Source: Polyangiaceae bacterium (GTDB lineage Bacteria; Myxococcota_A; Polyangia; Polyangiales; Polyangiaceae). From it: DNA of 64,000 nt. The notes beneath the pieces are model-generated. The model made no database searches, had not been told where the DNA came from, and worked only from the letters and a program-made list of their open reading frames with translations. The stretch covers positions 1-64,000 of the forward strand of contig JADLFU010000157.1 in assembly GCA_020849655.1 (NCBI GenBank), written 5' to 3'. Positions 39,134 through 47,369 of this stretch are shown piece by piece (position 1 is the stretch's first letter; each line of letters opens with the position of its first letter). Position numbers and translations under genes: made by a program.

Positions 39134-39820
39134 TCACGGGCAGTGGAAGGACGCGCGGGCCGGCTCGCGCCGCTCGGTGGGCGCCCCGACGCGCTCGAAG
39201 AGACAGACGTCGCCGGGGGCGTCGAGCGAGATGGGCTGCGCCACGCCGCCGACCTCCGCGGTGACGTCTCCGTCGAGCTCCGCGCACGCGAGGTCGGCGG
39301 TGAGCTGCAGGCCGCGCAGCGTCGCGCCCCTCAGCTGCAGCGCGTGGCCGGTCGCGGTGTTGGACGGCCCCGGCACGAGCGCGTCGCCGAAGGGCTGCGA
39401 GCTCAGCGATCCGTCCGCGCCGAGCGTGATCGCGACCACGAACGACGCCGCGCCTGGCTGCGTCTCGGCGACCGTGCGCGCGCCCGGCGCGAGCGGGGTG
39501 AACGTGAGCGAGAGCGCGCTCCCCGACTGCGTCGCCTCGGCCTTGAACCTCAGGGCCTTGTTGACGTCGCACGCCGAGACGTTCGCGAGGCACGTCACGA
39601 GGCTCACACCGGACAGATCGCCGGCTGGCGCCGCGCCGGGCACGGCGCGCGGGGCCTCGGTCGAGCAGCCCGTCGTCGCCGTCGCGCCGCCGCTCCCGCC
39701 CCCGCCCCGCCTCGACCGGAGCGTGTCGGTGCGCGCGCGGTAGTCCTCGTAGTCGGCCGTCGGATCGGCGCACGCCGCGGCGAGCGCGAACAAGAGCAGC
39801 AGGTTCCGCGCGCTCCGCAC
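39134..39820 (-). CDS. Lipoprotein of unknown function
   Basis: A 228-aa predicted lipoprotein (VRSARNLLLLFALAAAC, anchor Cys17). The mature part has a short Gly-rich linker, then beta-rich sequence (SALSLTFTPLAPG, SFVVAITLGADGSL, ALQLRGATLRGLQLTADLAC) with several cysteines. I do not recognise the family. GTG 39820 is chosen because the promoter-like hexamer TACCTA lies exactly 6 nt upstream on this strand. It precedes murJ by 15 bp, so a link to the cell envelope is plausible but unproven. Confidence 0.7.
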   Translation of the reverse strand: MRSARNLLLLFALAAACADPTADYEDYRARTDTLRSRRGGGGSGGATATTGCSTEAPRAVPGAAPAGDLSGVSLVTCLANVSACDVNKALRFKAEATQSGSALSLTFTPLAPGARTVAETQPGAASFVVAITLGADGSLSSQPFGDALVPGPSNTATGHALQLRGATLRGLQLTADLACAELDGDVTAEVGGVAQPISLDAPGDVCLFERVGAPTERREPARASFHCP

Positions 39821-39826
39821 GTCTGG

Positions 39827-39832
39827 TAGGTA
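39827..39832. promoter_or_regulatory. Single symmetric -10-like hexamer between two divergent genes
   Basis: The 18 bp between GTG 39820 (minus) and TTG 39839 (plus) divide into 6 nt, a hexamer, and 6 nt. The hexamer is TAGGTA on the plus strand (with TGg before it) and TACCTA on the minus strand, so it fits a -10 element in both directions at the same distance. Confidence 0.5.
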
Positions 39833-39838
39833 ACCCGC

Positions 39839-41275
39839 TTGGCCAGAAACCTCAACCGCCCCGCGAGCGCCCGCCCTGCGCGCCGCCGCGTCGCGTGGGC
39901 CGCGTGCGCGCTCGCGTGGTCGTGGGCGAGCGCCGCGTCGGGAGCCGGGTTCGCGACGGGGCGCTTCGGCGCCGACCACGGCAACCCGATGACCGCCAAC
40001 CCCTACGCGGTCTTCTTCAACCCTGGCGCCGTCGGCAACGTGAAGGGCACGTGGCTCACCGTCGACGCGTCGATCGCGTACCGCCGCGTCGACTTCACCC
40101 GCGACTCGGTCGCGCTCTCGCCGAGCAGCAGCCAGCCGCGCGGCGACCGCCTGTACCTCGACGCGAACACCGGCGACGCCTCCGCGAAGAACTTCGCCGC
40201 CTTGCCGTACCTCGGCGTCACGAGCGAGCTCGGCCCGCTCGCGATCGGCCTCGCCTCGTACGTGCCCTACGGCGGCGCCGCGTCGTGGGGGAAGATCGAT
40301 CGGTTCGCCGGCAGCACCACGGCGCCGGGCGCGGTCGACGGCCCGCAGCGCTGGCAGATCATCTCGGGGAGCCAGCTCGCCTGGTACAACACGCTCGCCG
40401 TCGCCGCGAAGCTCCCCGTCCCCGGGCTCGCCGTGGGCGCGTCGATCAGCTACGTGCGCCACTCGCTCGTCACCTCGCGCGCCCGCAACGCCGACGGCTC
40501 CGACGACGTGCGCGACTTCGGCGGCGGGCTCATCGAGGGCCGCTCGGTGGTCGACGTCTCGGGCGCCAACCTCGCGGCGAGCGTCGGCGTCCACTACCAG
40601 CCGTCCGCGGCCCTGCGCCTCGGCGCGAGCTACCAGTCGAAGCCGGGGTTCGGGCAGACGCGGCTCTCGGGCACGCTGCGCAACCAGGTGGGCAACCTCA
40701 GCGACGAGCAGCGGCTCGACGTCGATCTGCTGCAGACGCTCCCCGACGTCCTCCTCGTCGGGGGCGCCGCGCGCGTCTCCGCGGACACCGAGGTGCGGCT
40801 CGACGCGAACGTGACGCGCTGGAGCGCCTTCGACCGCCAGTGCGTGGTCGCGAAGGGGCGCGCGTGCACGGTCGCGCCCGACGGCTCGGCGAACCTCGAC
40901 GACGTGCTCGTCGTGTTGCCCCGCAGGTGGCGCGACAGCTACGGCGCGCGCCTCGGCGCGAGCGTGTTCGTCGATCCGACGCTCGAGGTGTTCGGCAGCG
41001 CGGCGATCGACACCTCCGCGGTGCCCGCCTCGACGCTCGACGCCTCCTACCCGGACGCGTTGAAGATCTTCGGCACGATCGGCGCGAAGAAGACGTGGCG
41101 CGAGAAGTACAGCGTGGCCGCGAGCTACAACCACGTGTACTTCTCGCCGGTGTCCACCGCAGGTCGCAGCGAGTACGCAGCCGGCGCGCCGCCGTCGCGA
41201 TCGCCGCGCGCGGACGGTCGCTACGATCAGTCGATCGTGTACGTGAACCTCAACGCGTCCGTGAGGTTCCGGTGA
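39839..41275 (+). CDS. FadL/OmpP1/TodX-family outer-membrane transport protein
   Basis: A 478-aa outer-membrane beta-barrel. A signal peptide (RPARRRVAWAACALAWSWASAASG) precedes the mature N-terminal hatch (GFATGRFGADHGNPMTANPYAVFFNPGAVG), which matches the NPA-type motif of FadL. Repeated beta-strands end in the aromatic-closing QSIVYVNLNASVRFR. FadL proteins import hydrophobic substrates such as fatty acids. TTG 39839 is the only start that keeps the full signal. Its stop overlaps the next gene (GTGA), and four more genes follow with overlaps, so it heads an operon. Confidence 0.88.
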   Translation: MARNLNRPASARPARRRVAWAACALAWSWASAASGAGFATGRFGADHGNPMTANPYAVFFNPGAVGNVKGTWLTVDASIAYRRVDFTRDSVALSPSSSQPRGDRLYLDANTGDASAKNFAALPYLGVTSELGPLAIGLASYVPYGGAASWGKIDRFAGSTTAPGAVDGPQRWQIISGSQLAWYNTLAVAAKLPVPGLAVGASISYVRHSLVTSRARNADGSDDVRDFGGGLIEGRSVVDVSGANLAASVGVHYQPSAALRLGASYQSKPGFGQTRLSGTLRNQVGNLSDEQRLDVDLLQTLPDVLLVGGAARVSADTEVRLDANVTRWSAFDRQCVVAKGRACTVAPDGSANLDDVLVVLPRRWRDSYGARLGASVFVDPTLEVFGSAAIDTSAVPASTLDASYPDALKIFGTIGAKKTWREKYSVAASYNHVYFSPVSTAGRSEYAAGAPPSRSPRADGRYDQSIVYVNLNASVRFR

Positions 41276-42618
41276 CGGCCGTCCCCTCGCACCTCGAGGG
41301 CCGCGTCGCCTTCGTCGAGGCGCACGCGTTCGGCAGCGGCGAGCCGGTGCAGCGCTACCGGCTCGCGAACGGCCTCTCGGTGCTCGTGCTCGTCGACCGC
41401 GAGGCGCCGGTGTTCTCGTACCAGACGTGGTTCGCGGTCGGCTCGCGCCACGAGCGAGAGGGCAAGACGGGGCTCGCGCACCTCTTCGAGCACCTGATGT
41501 TCAACGAGACGGAGCGGCTCCCGTACGGCGCGTTCGACCGCAAGCTCGAGGAGGCCGGCGCCGAGTCGAACGCGGCCACCTGGGTCGACTGGACCTACTA
41601 CTACGAGAACCTCCCGAAGGACTCGCTCGCCCTCGCGACCGAGCTCGAGAGCGAGCGCATGGCGCGCCTCGTGCTCGAGGAGCCGCAGGTCGCGCGCGAG
41701 AAGGAGGTCGTGATGAACGAGCGGCGCATGCGCGTCGACGACGACGTCGACGGCAGCGTGAGCGAGCTCCTGTACTCGACGGTGTTCCGCGAGCACGGCT
41801 ACTCGTGGCCCACGATCGGCTGGATGAAGGACATCGAGGGCTTCACCGCGGCCGACTGCGCGGAGTTCTACGCGACCTACTACGCGCCGAACAACGCGAC
41901 GGTGGTCGTCGTCGGCGACGTCGACGTCGCGGAGCTGCTGACGCTCGTCGCCGAGCGCTACGGCGCGCTCCCTGCCGCCGCGCTGCCCGCCGAGGACGTG
42001 CGGCCCGAGCCTCCACAGACGGAACCGCGCCACGTGGAGGCTCACAAACCTACCGAGACCGAGCGCCTCGTCGTCGCGTACCGCGGGCCCGCGCTCGGTG
42101 ATCACGACCACGCGGCGCTCTCGGTCGTCAACGACGTGCTGTTCGCGGGGCGCGCCTCGCGCCTGTTCCGCGCGCTCGTGCAGGACGGCGAGCTCGCGGT
42201 CGACTGCCGGGGCTGGGTGAGCACGTTCCGCGATCCTGGCCTGTACGAGATCTCGGTGACGGCGCGTCCGGGCGTGCGCGCCGAGGCGCTGCTCGAGGTG
42301 CTCGACCGCGAGCTGTCGCGGATCGTCGAGGAGCCCCCCACCGACGACGAGCTCGAGCGGGTGAAGGCGAAGCTCGAGCTCGGCGCGCTCTCGGGGCTGC
42401 AGACGGTCGCCGGCAAGGCGGAGCAGATCGGCTTCTGGAGCACGCTGACGGGCGATCCGTCCGACGCCTTCCGCCGCCTCGCGGCCGTGCGCAGGCTGCG
42501 CGCCGACGATCTGCGGCGCGCGGCGCGGCGCTACCTCACGCCGTCTTCGCGCACCGTCATCTTCGTGCGACCGTCCGGCGAAGAGCCGTCCGGCGACGAC
42601 GAGGAGACCGACGCGTGA
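41272..42618 (+). CDS. M16-family zinc peptidase, catalytic subunit
   Basis: A 448-aa M16 (pitrilysin/processing-peptidase) protein. The inverted zinc motif HLFEH is at 70-74, with the distal Glu region ELESERMARLVLEEPQVAREKEVVMNE downstream. No signal peptide is visible, so it is probably cytoplasmic. M16B enzymes work as a pair of one catalytic and one inactive subunit, and the next gene supplies the inactive one. GTG 41272 overlaps the FadL stop. Substrate could be peptides or signal sequences; context with a porin and a sugar ABC transporter is unusual. Confidence 0.92.
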   Translation: MTAVPSHLEGRVAFVEAHAFGSGEPVQRYRLANGLSVLVLVDREAPVFSYQTWFAVGSRHEREGKTGLAHLFEHLMFNETERLPYGAFDRKLEEAGAESNAATWVDWTYYYENLPKDSLALATELESERMARLVLEEPQVAREKEVVMNERRMRVDDDVDGSVSELLYSTVFREHGYSWPTIGWMKDIEGFTAADCAEFYATYYAPNNATVVVVGDVDVAELLTLVAERYGALPAAALPAEDVRPEPPQTEPRHVEAHKPTETERLVVAYRGPALGDHDHAALSVVNDVLFAGRASRLFRALVQDGELAVDCRGWVSTFRDPGLYEISVTARPGVRAEALLEVLDRELSRIVEEPPTDDELERVKAKLELGALSGLQTVAGKAEQIGFWSTLTGDPSDAFRRLAAVRRLRADDLRRAARRYLTPSSRTVIFVRPSGEEPSGDDEETDA

Positions 42619-43892
42619 GGGTCCACGTCGAGTCGTCGAGGGCCATCCCGCTCGTGGGCTTCACCGTCGCGTTCGGGGTCGGCGGCGCGCACGATCCCGC
42701 GGGCAAGGAGGGCCTCGCGCGGACGGCCATGCGCATGCTCCGGCGCGGCGGCGGCGGCCTCGACGGCAAGGGCGTCGAGCAGGCCGTCGATCGCCTGGGC
42801 GCGGAGATCGGCGCCGACGCGTCGATGTCGACGGTGACGGTGAGCGGGGAGGTGCTCGCCCGCAACGCGGCGGCGCTGTGCGAGCTCGTCGGGGGCCTGC
42901 TCGCGCGCCCCGCGTTCGAGCCGGTGGAGCTGTCGAAGCTCGTGCGCGAGTCGCAGGCCGAGCTCGTCGAGGCGCGCGACAACGACCGCGGGCTCGCGTC
43001 ACGGGCGCTGCGCCGCGCGCTCTTCCTCGGTCACCCGTACGCGCGCCGCGTCGCGGGCGGGACGGCCTCGCTCGCGTCGCTCGAGCGCGACGACGTCGCC
43101 GGCTGGCACGCCGCGCACCTCGCCGCCAACAACGCGTGGATCACGGTCTACGGCGACGTCGACGAGGCCGGCGGTCGCGAGCTCGCCGCGCGCCTCGTCG
43201 CGGGCCTGCCCGCGGGCGCCCCCACGCCGGATCCGGTCGTCGATCCAGCGCGCCGCCCCGGTCGCGAGCTCGTGTTCGTCGACAAGCCCGAGCGCACGCA
43301 GGCGCAGCTCTCCATCGGCACGCTCGGCACGCGCGGCGACGACGACGATCACCACGCGCTCATCGTCGCGAACACCGCGTTCGGGGGCACGTTCACGGCG
43401 CGGTTGATGGCCGAGGTGCGCGGCAAGCGCGGCTGGTCGTACGGGGCCTCGTCGCGCCTGTCGCTCGACCGCCACCGCGAGGCGTGGTCGATGTGGACGG
43501 CGCCCGGCGAGGCCGACGCGCCCGCGTGCCTCGCGCTGCAGCTCGAGCTGCTCGAGCGCCTCGTCGCGGACGGCCTCACCGACGAAGAGGTGGCGTTCGC
43601 GAAGTCGTACCTCGCGCGAAGCCACGTGTTCGAGATCGACACGGCCGAGAAGCGCGCGCACCGCGAGCTCGACGCGGCCGTGCTCGGGCTGCCCGCCGGG
43701 TACCACGCGAGCTACCTCTCGCGGATCGGCGAGGTCGACGCCGGGCGAGCGAACGCCGCGCTCCGCGCCCGCCTCTCGCCCGAGGATCTCGTCGTCGCCG
43801 TGGTGGGGACGCGCGCGCGGCAGCTCGCGCCGATCACCGCGGCCATCCCGCGGCTCGCGCGGTCCGCTGTCGTGCCCCATGATCTCGAGTGA
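42615..43892 (+). CDS. M16-family subunit lacking the zinc motif
   Basis: A 425-aa M16 protein without HxxEH: the corresponding segment reads GLARTAMRML. The substrate-holding R/Y segment near the C-terminal half is present (GKRGWSYGASS). It should form the non-catalytic half of a heterodimer with the upstream peptidase, as in mitochondrial processing peptidase. GTG 42615 overlaps the preceding stop (GTGA). Its 3' end overlaps the start of the ABC transporter fusion gene by 14 bp, which ties the two functions to one transcript. Confidence 0.9.
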   Translation: MRVHVESSRAIPLVGFTVAFGVGGAHDPAGKEGLARTAMRMLRRGGGGLDGKGVEQAVDRLGAEIGADASMSTVTVSGEVLARNAAALCELVGGLLARPAFEPVELSKLVRESQAELVEARDNDRGLASRALRRALFLGHPYARRVAGGTASLASLERDDVAGWHAAHLAANNAWITVYGDVDEAGGRELAARLVAGLPAGAPTPDPVVDPARRPGRELVFVDKPERTQAQLSIGTLGTRGDDDDHHALIVANTAFGGTFTARLMAEVRGKRGWSYGASSRLSLDRHREAWSMWTAPGEADAPACLALQLELLERLVADGLTDEEVAFAKSYLARSHVFEIDTAEKRAHRELDAAVLGLPAGYHASYLSRIGEVDAGRANAALRARLSPEDLVVAVVGTRARQLAPITAAIPRLARSAVVPHDLE

Positions 43893-46032
43893 GGCCCGGC
43901 GCGGCGTGGCGGCGCTCCTCGCGCTGCTCGCCGTGTGGTGCGCCGCCGCTCACGCGGAGGCCGCGCGCCCGCTGACGCTGTGGCACGCGTACCGCCAGGG
44001 CGGCGCCGAGGAGCGCGCGCTCGCGGAGATCCTCGCGCGGTCGCCCGAGCCCGTCGAGGTGCTCGCCGTGCCGTTCGAGGGCTACGCGACCAAGCTGCAC
44101 GCGGCCATCTCCCATGGCGACGGGCCCGACGTGTTCCTCGACGCGCACGAGCGCATCGGAGACTTCGTCGCGCGCGGCCTGATCGTCCCGCTGCCGTCAC
44201 CTTCGGCGTGCGACGGCCTCGCCCGTGCGGCGGTGCGCGCGGTGACGTGGGAGGGCCAGCTGGTCGGCGTCCCGATCGCCCAGAAGACCCTCGCGCTCTA
44301 CCTGAACTCCGCGCAGGTGCCCGAGGATACCCCCGATCTCGAGGCCCTCTTCGAGCGCGCGCGCCCCGCGGAAGGCGGCGTCGTGCTCGGGCACGCGTCG
44401 GGCTCGGCGTACGCGCACGCGCCGTTCGCGTCGGCGTTCGGCGCCGTCTACCTCGGCCCCGGCGACACCTTCGGCCTCGCGACCCCGGCCGGAGCGTCGT
44501 CGATCGAGTTCGTCGCAGGGCTGACGAAGCGGGGCCTCCTCCCGGACGACGCGACGCCGTCGCTCGTATCAGAATTGTTTGGTTCAGGGCGAGCCGCCGC
44601 GGCGATCGGGGGCCCGTGGATGGCAGGCGATCTGCGCGCGCCGCCGCCGTACCGTGTCGTGCCGCTGCCGAGGCTGCGCGCGACCGGGCGCCCGATGCGA
44701 CCGTTCTTGACGGTCGAGGTCGCGTTCCTCACGCCGCGCGGCCGGGAGCGCGCCGCGGCCGGCGCGCTCGTCGCCGGGCTCGCGTCGGAGGAGGCGGCGG
44801 AGATCCGGGCGCGCGTCGGCCGGACGGTGACGTCGCGCGCCGAGCCCACCGCGCCCGAGCGCACCGACCCCTTCTTGCTCGCGTTCGCGCGGGCGGCGGC
44901 CACGGCGGAGCCGATGCCCTCGCGCCCGGCCATGCGCCTCGTGTTCGAGCCCGCCGACCGCGCGCTGCGCAAGGTGCTGCGCGGCGACGCCACCGCCGCG
45001 GCGGCGCTCGACGAGGCGGCGCACAGGTTCGACGACGTGCGGCGCCCGCTGCCGCCCCGCGCCGCGCCCGCGCCCTACGCCGCGCTCGTCGGCGTCGCGC
45101 TCCTCGGCCTCGTCGCGGTCGCCGCCCGGCGCGCGCGGGACGCCGTCGCGACCGGCGCCCTCGCGCGCTCGCGCGGCGCCTACGGGTACGTCGCGCCCGC
45201 CACGATCGCGATCCTCGCGCTCGTCGTCGCGCCCCTCGTCGCCGGCGCCGCGGCGTCGTTCTTCGCCGGGCGCGGCGACGACGCGAGGTTCGTCGGGTTC
45301 GCGCACTATGTAACGATCCTGACAGCCCGCGGCGGCGCGTGGCTCGCGTCGGGATCGTTCTACCTCGTGCTGCTCGTGACGGTGCTGTGGACGGCGGCCA
45401 ACATCACGCTCCACGTCCTGCTCGGAGGCGCGCTCGGCCTCCTGCTCTCGCGGCGTGATCTGCGCGGGAAGGCCGTCTACCGGGTGTTGCTGATCGTGCC
45501 CTGGGCGGTGCCCTCCTACGTCACCGCGCTCGCGTGGAAGGGCATGTTTCACAGGCAGCTGGGCGCGGTGAACGCGCTCCTCGCGCTGGTCGGCGTCGAG
45601 CCGGTGTCGTGGTTCTCGCGCTTCTCGACGGCGTTCTCCGCCAACCTCGCGACCAACGTGTGGCTCGGGTTCCCGTTCTTCGTGGTCGTCACGATGGGCG
45701 CGCTCACCAGCGTCCCCGACGACGTGCTGGAGGCCGCCGCCGTCGACGGCGCGACGCGGTGGGAGCGCCTGTGGCGCGTCACGCTGCCGATGATCCGCCC
45801 CGTGCTCGCGCCCGCCGTCGCGCTCGGCGCGGTCTGGACGTTCAACATGTTCAACGTGGTGTTCCTCGTGTCGGGCGGCGATCCCGACGGCACGACCGAC
45901 ATCCTCGTCTCGGAGGCCTACCGCTGGGCCTTCGCGCGGGAGGCGCAGATCGGCTACGCGGCCGCGTACAGCGTGCTCATCTTCGCGCTCCTGTTCGCCG
46001 GCTCCCGCGCGCTCGGGAGGCGCGCCTCGTGA
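43879..46032 (+). CDS. Fused sugar-binding protein and MalF-type ABC permease
   Basis: A 717-aa protein. Residues 1-28 form a signal-type segment. About 30-390 is an extracellular-solute-binding (MalE-like) domain starting PLTLWHAYRQGG. From about 395 onward it is a MalF-type permease with roughly seven membrane helices and the EAA loop EAAAVDGATRWERLWRVTLPMIRP that docks the ATPase. The binding domain would be tethered to its own channel in the periplasm. MalE and MalF are normally separate proteins. Codons for LVSELFGSG (GTA TCA GAA TTG TTT GGT TCA) form a rare-codon island. No ATPase gene is in the window. Confidence 0.9.
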   Translation: MISSEARRGVAALLALLAVWCAAAHAEAARPLTLWHAYRQGGAEERALAEILARSPEPVEVLAVPFEGYATKLHAAISHGDGPDVFLDAHERIGDFVARGLIVPLPSPSACDGLARAAVRAVTWEGQLVGVPIAQKTLALYLNSAQVPEDTPDLEALFERARPAEGGVVLGHASGSAYAHAPFASAFGAVYLGPGDTFGLATPAGASSIEFVAGLTKRGLLPDDATPSLVSELFGSGRAAAAIGGPWMAGDLRAPPPYRVVPLPRLRATGRPMRPFLTVEVAFLTPRGRERAAAGALVAGLASEEAAEIRARVGRTVTSRAEPTAPERTDPFLLAFARAAATAEPMPSRPAMRLVFEPADRALRKVLRGDATAAAALDEAAHRFDDVRRPLPPRAAPAPYAALVGVALLGLVAVAARRARDAVATGALARSRGAYGYVAPATIAILALVVAPLVAGAAASFFAGRGDDARFVGFAHYVTILTARGGAWLASGSFYLVLLVTVLWTAANITLHVLLGGALGLLLSRRDLRGKAVYRVLLIVPWAVPSYVTALAWKGMFHRQLGAVNALLALVGVEPVSWFSRFSTAFSANLATNVWLGFPFFVVVTMGALTSVPDDVLEAAAVDGATRWERLWRVTLPMIRPVLAPAVALGAVWTFNMFNVVFLVSGGDPDGTTDILVSEAYRWAFAREAQIGYAAAYSVLIFALLFAGSRALGRRAS

Positions 46033-46880
46033 CCCGCCGCGCGCCGTGGTGGGAGCTCGCGCTCGTGCACGCGGCGCTCGTCGTGGCGACGGCGTTCGCG
46101 CTCTACCCCGTGCTCTGGGTGGTGACGCTCGCGCTCTCGTCGTCGAGGGTGCCCGAGCCGACCGCGCTCCCGCTTCCCACCCGACCGTCGCTCGACAACC
46201 TGCGCGCCGTCGTCGGCGCCACCTCGTCGAGCGGTCACTGGCTGTTCGGTGTGCAGCTGCTGAACAGCGTCGTCGTCTCGCTCGCGACGGCGGCCGTCGG
46301 GTGCGCGCTCGCGCTGCCGGCCGCGTACGCGCTCGCGCGGCTCGACTTCGTCGGCAAGCGGAGCGGGGTCTCGGCGCTCCTCGCGACGCAGATGTTCCCC
46401 ACGGTGGCGTCCGCCATCCCCCTCTACGTCATCCTCTCCGCGCTCGGGCTCTTGGACACCCGGACGGGCCTCGTCGTCTGCTACGCGTCGACCTCGATCC
46501 CCTTCGCGGTCTTCCAGCTGCAGCGCGCGATCGAGGCCATCCCGAGGGAGCTCGAGGAGGCGGCGATGGTCGACGGCGCGACCCGGCTCGGCGCCTTCGT
46601 GCGCGTGGTGCTGCCGGCGGCGCGCCCGGCGATCGCCATCACGTTCCTCTTCGCGTTCATGAGCGCGTGGAACGAGTTCATCCTCGCCGCGACGCTCCTC
46701 GGCCGCGAGGAGTCCTTCACGCTGCCAGTGTTGCTGTCACGCTACGTCGGCGAGCACGACGCCGACTGGGGGCGCTTCGCGGCGGGCGCGCTCGTCGTCA
46801 GCGCGCCGGTGATGGCGCTGTTCTACGTGACGCAGCGGCACCTGGTCGGCGGGCTCACGGCGGGCGGGGTGAAGGGCTAG
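46029..46880 (+). CDS. MalG-type sugar ABC transporter permease
   Basis: A 283-aa inner-membrane permease with about six helices and the EAA loop EEAAMVDGATRLGAFVRVVLPAARP. It pairs with the MalF half encoded just upstream. SRVPEPTALPLPTRPSLDN and MSAWNEFILAATLLG are typical of the maltose/trehalose/multiple-sugar family. GTG 46029 overlaps the upstream stop (GTGA). It ends the five-gene operon, and its last 4 bp overlap the converging thioesterase gene. The ATPase must be encoded elsewhere, as is common for MsmK-type shared ATPases. Confidence 0.93.
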   Translation: MTRRAPWWELALVHAALVVATAFALYPVLWVVTLALSSSRVPEPTALPLPTRPSLDNLRAVVGATSSSGHWLFGVQLLNSVVVSLATAAVGCALALPAAYALARLDFVGKRSGVSALLATQMFPTVASAIPLYVILSALGLLDTRTGLVVCYASTSIPFAVFQLQRAIEAIPRELEEAAMVDGATRLGAFVRVVLPAARPAIAITFLFAFMSAWNEFILAATLLGREESFTLPVLLSRYVGEHDADWGRFAAGALVVSAPVMALFYVTQRHLVGGLTAGGVKG

Positions 46881-47338
46881 GCGCCGGCCGCGCTCGCCCC
46901 GGGCTCGCGCGCGTAGGGCAGGAGGCGCTCACGAAACGCGGGCGTCCACGGGGCCGGGCGCTTCGTGTCGCGGTCGACGCGCACGAGCACGCGCGAGCCC
47001 GTCGCGAAGTCGCTGTCGTGATCCATGGGCATCACGCAGAATCCGAACGTGAGGCTCGTCTGCCCGAGGCGCTCGATCCAGATGCGCACCCGCACCTCGG
47101 TCACCCCGACCACGGGCCGGTGGTACTCGATGTGGTTGGCCCGGACGTAGTGCATGCTGTCCGGGTTCTCGTCGAGGTCGAGCGTGCCGCCCCAGCCGAG
47201 CCGCTGCCAGAACGATCCTATCGTGCGCTCGAACAGCAGCAGGTAGCGGGAGTTGTGGAGGATCTTGTACGCGTCGAGATCGTCGAAATAGACCCCGTGG
47301 ACGCACTCATGAAAGCGGACGCCGCTCGAGAGGGACAC
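46877..47338 (-). CDS. 4HBT/YbgC-like acyl-CoA thioesterase
   Basis: A 153-aa hot-dog-fold protein. VYFDDLDAYKILHNSRYLLLFERTIGSFW matches the YbgC/FadM-type active-site helix, with Asp in place for catalysis. VGVTEVRVRIWIERLGQTSLTFGF is the central sheet. Such enzymes hydrolyse acyl-CoA in lipid or envelope metabolism. GTG 47338 has the -10-like TACGGG 6 nt upstream on the minus strand. It lies 31 bp after a lipid kinase gene on the same strand. Confidence 0.9.
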   Translation of the reverse strand: MSLSSGVRFHECVHGVYFDDLDAYKILHNSRYLLLFERTIGSFWQRLGWGGTLDLDENPDSMHYVRANHIEYHRPVVGVTEVRVRIWIERLGQTSLTFGFCVMPMDHDSDFATGSRVLVRVDRDTKRPAPWTPAFRERLLPYAREPGASAAGA

Positions 47339-47344
47339 GCGCGC

Positions 47345-47350
47345 CCCGTA
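47345..47350 (-). promoter_or_regulatory. -10-like hexamer TACGGG for the thioesterase
   Basis: The hexamer is 6 nt from GTG 47338 on the minus strand, in the short gap after the lipid kinase gene. The match is weaker than others because the last base is G. Confidence 0.3.
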
Positions 47351-47369
47351 GCCGCGCCGGCCGCCCGCG

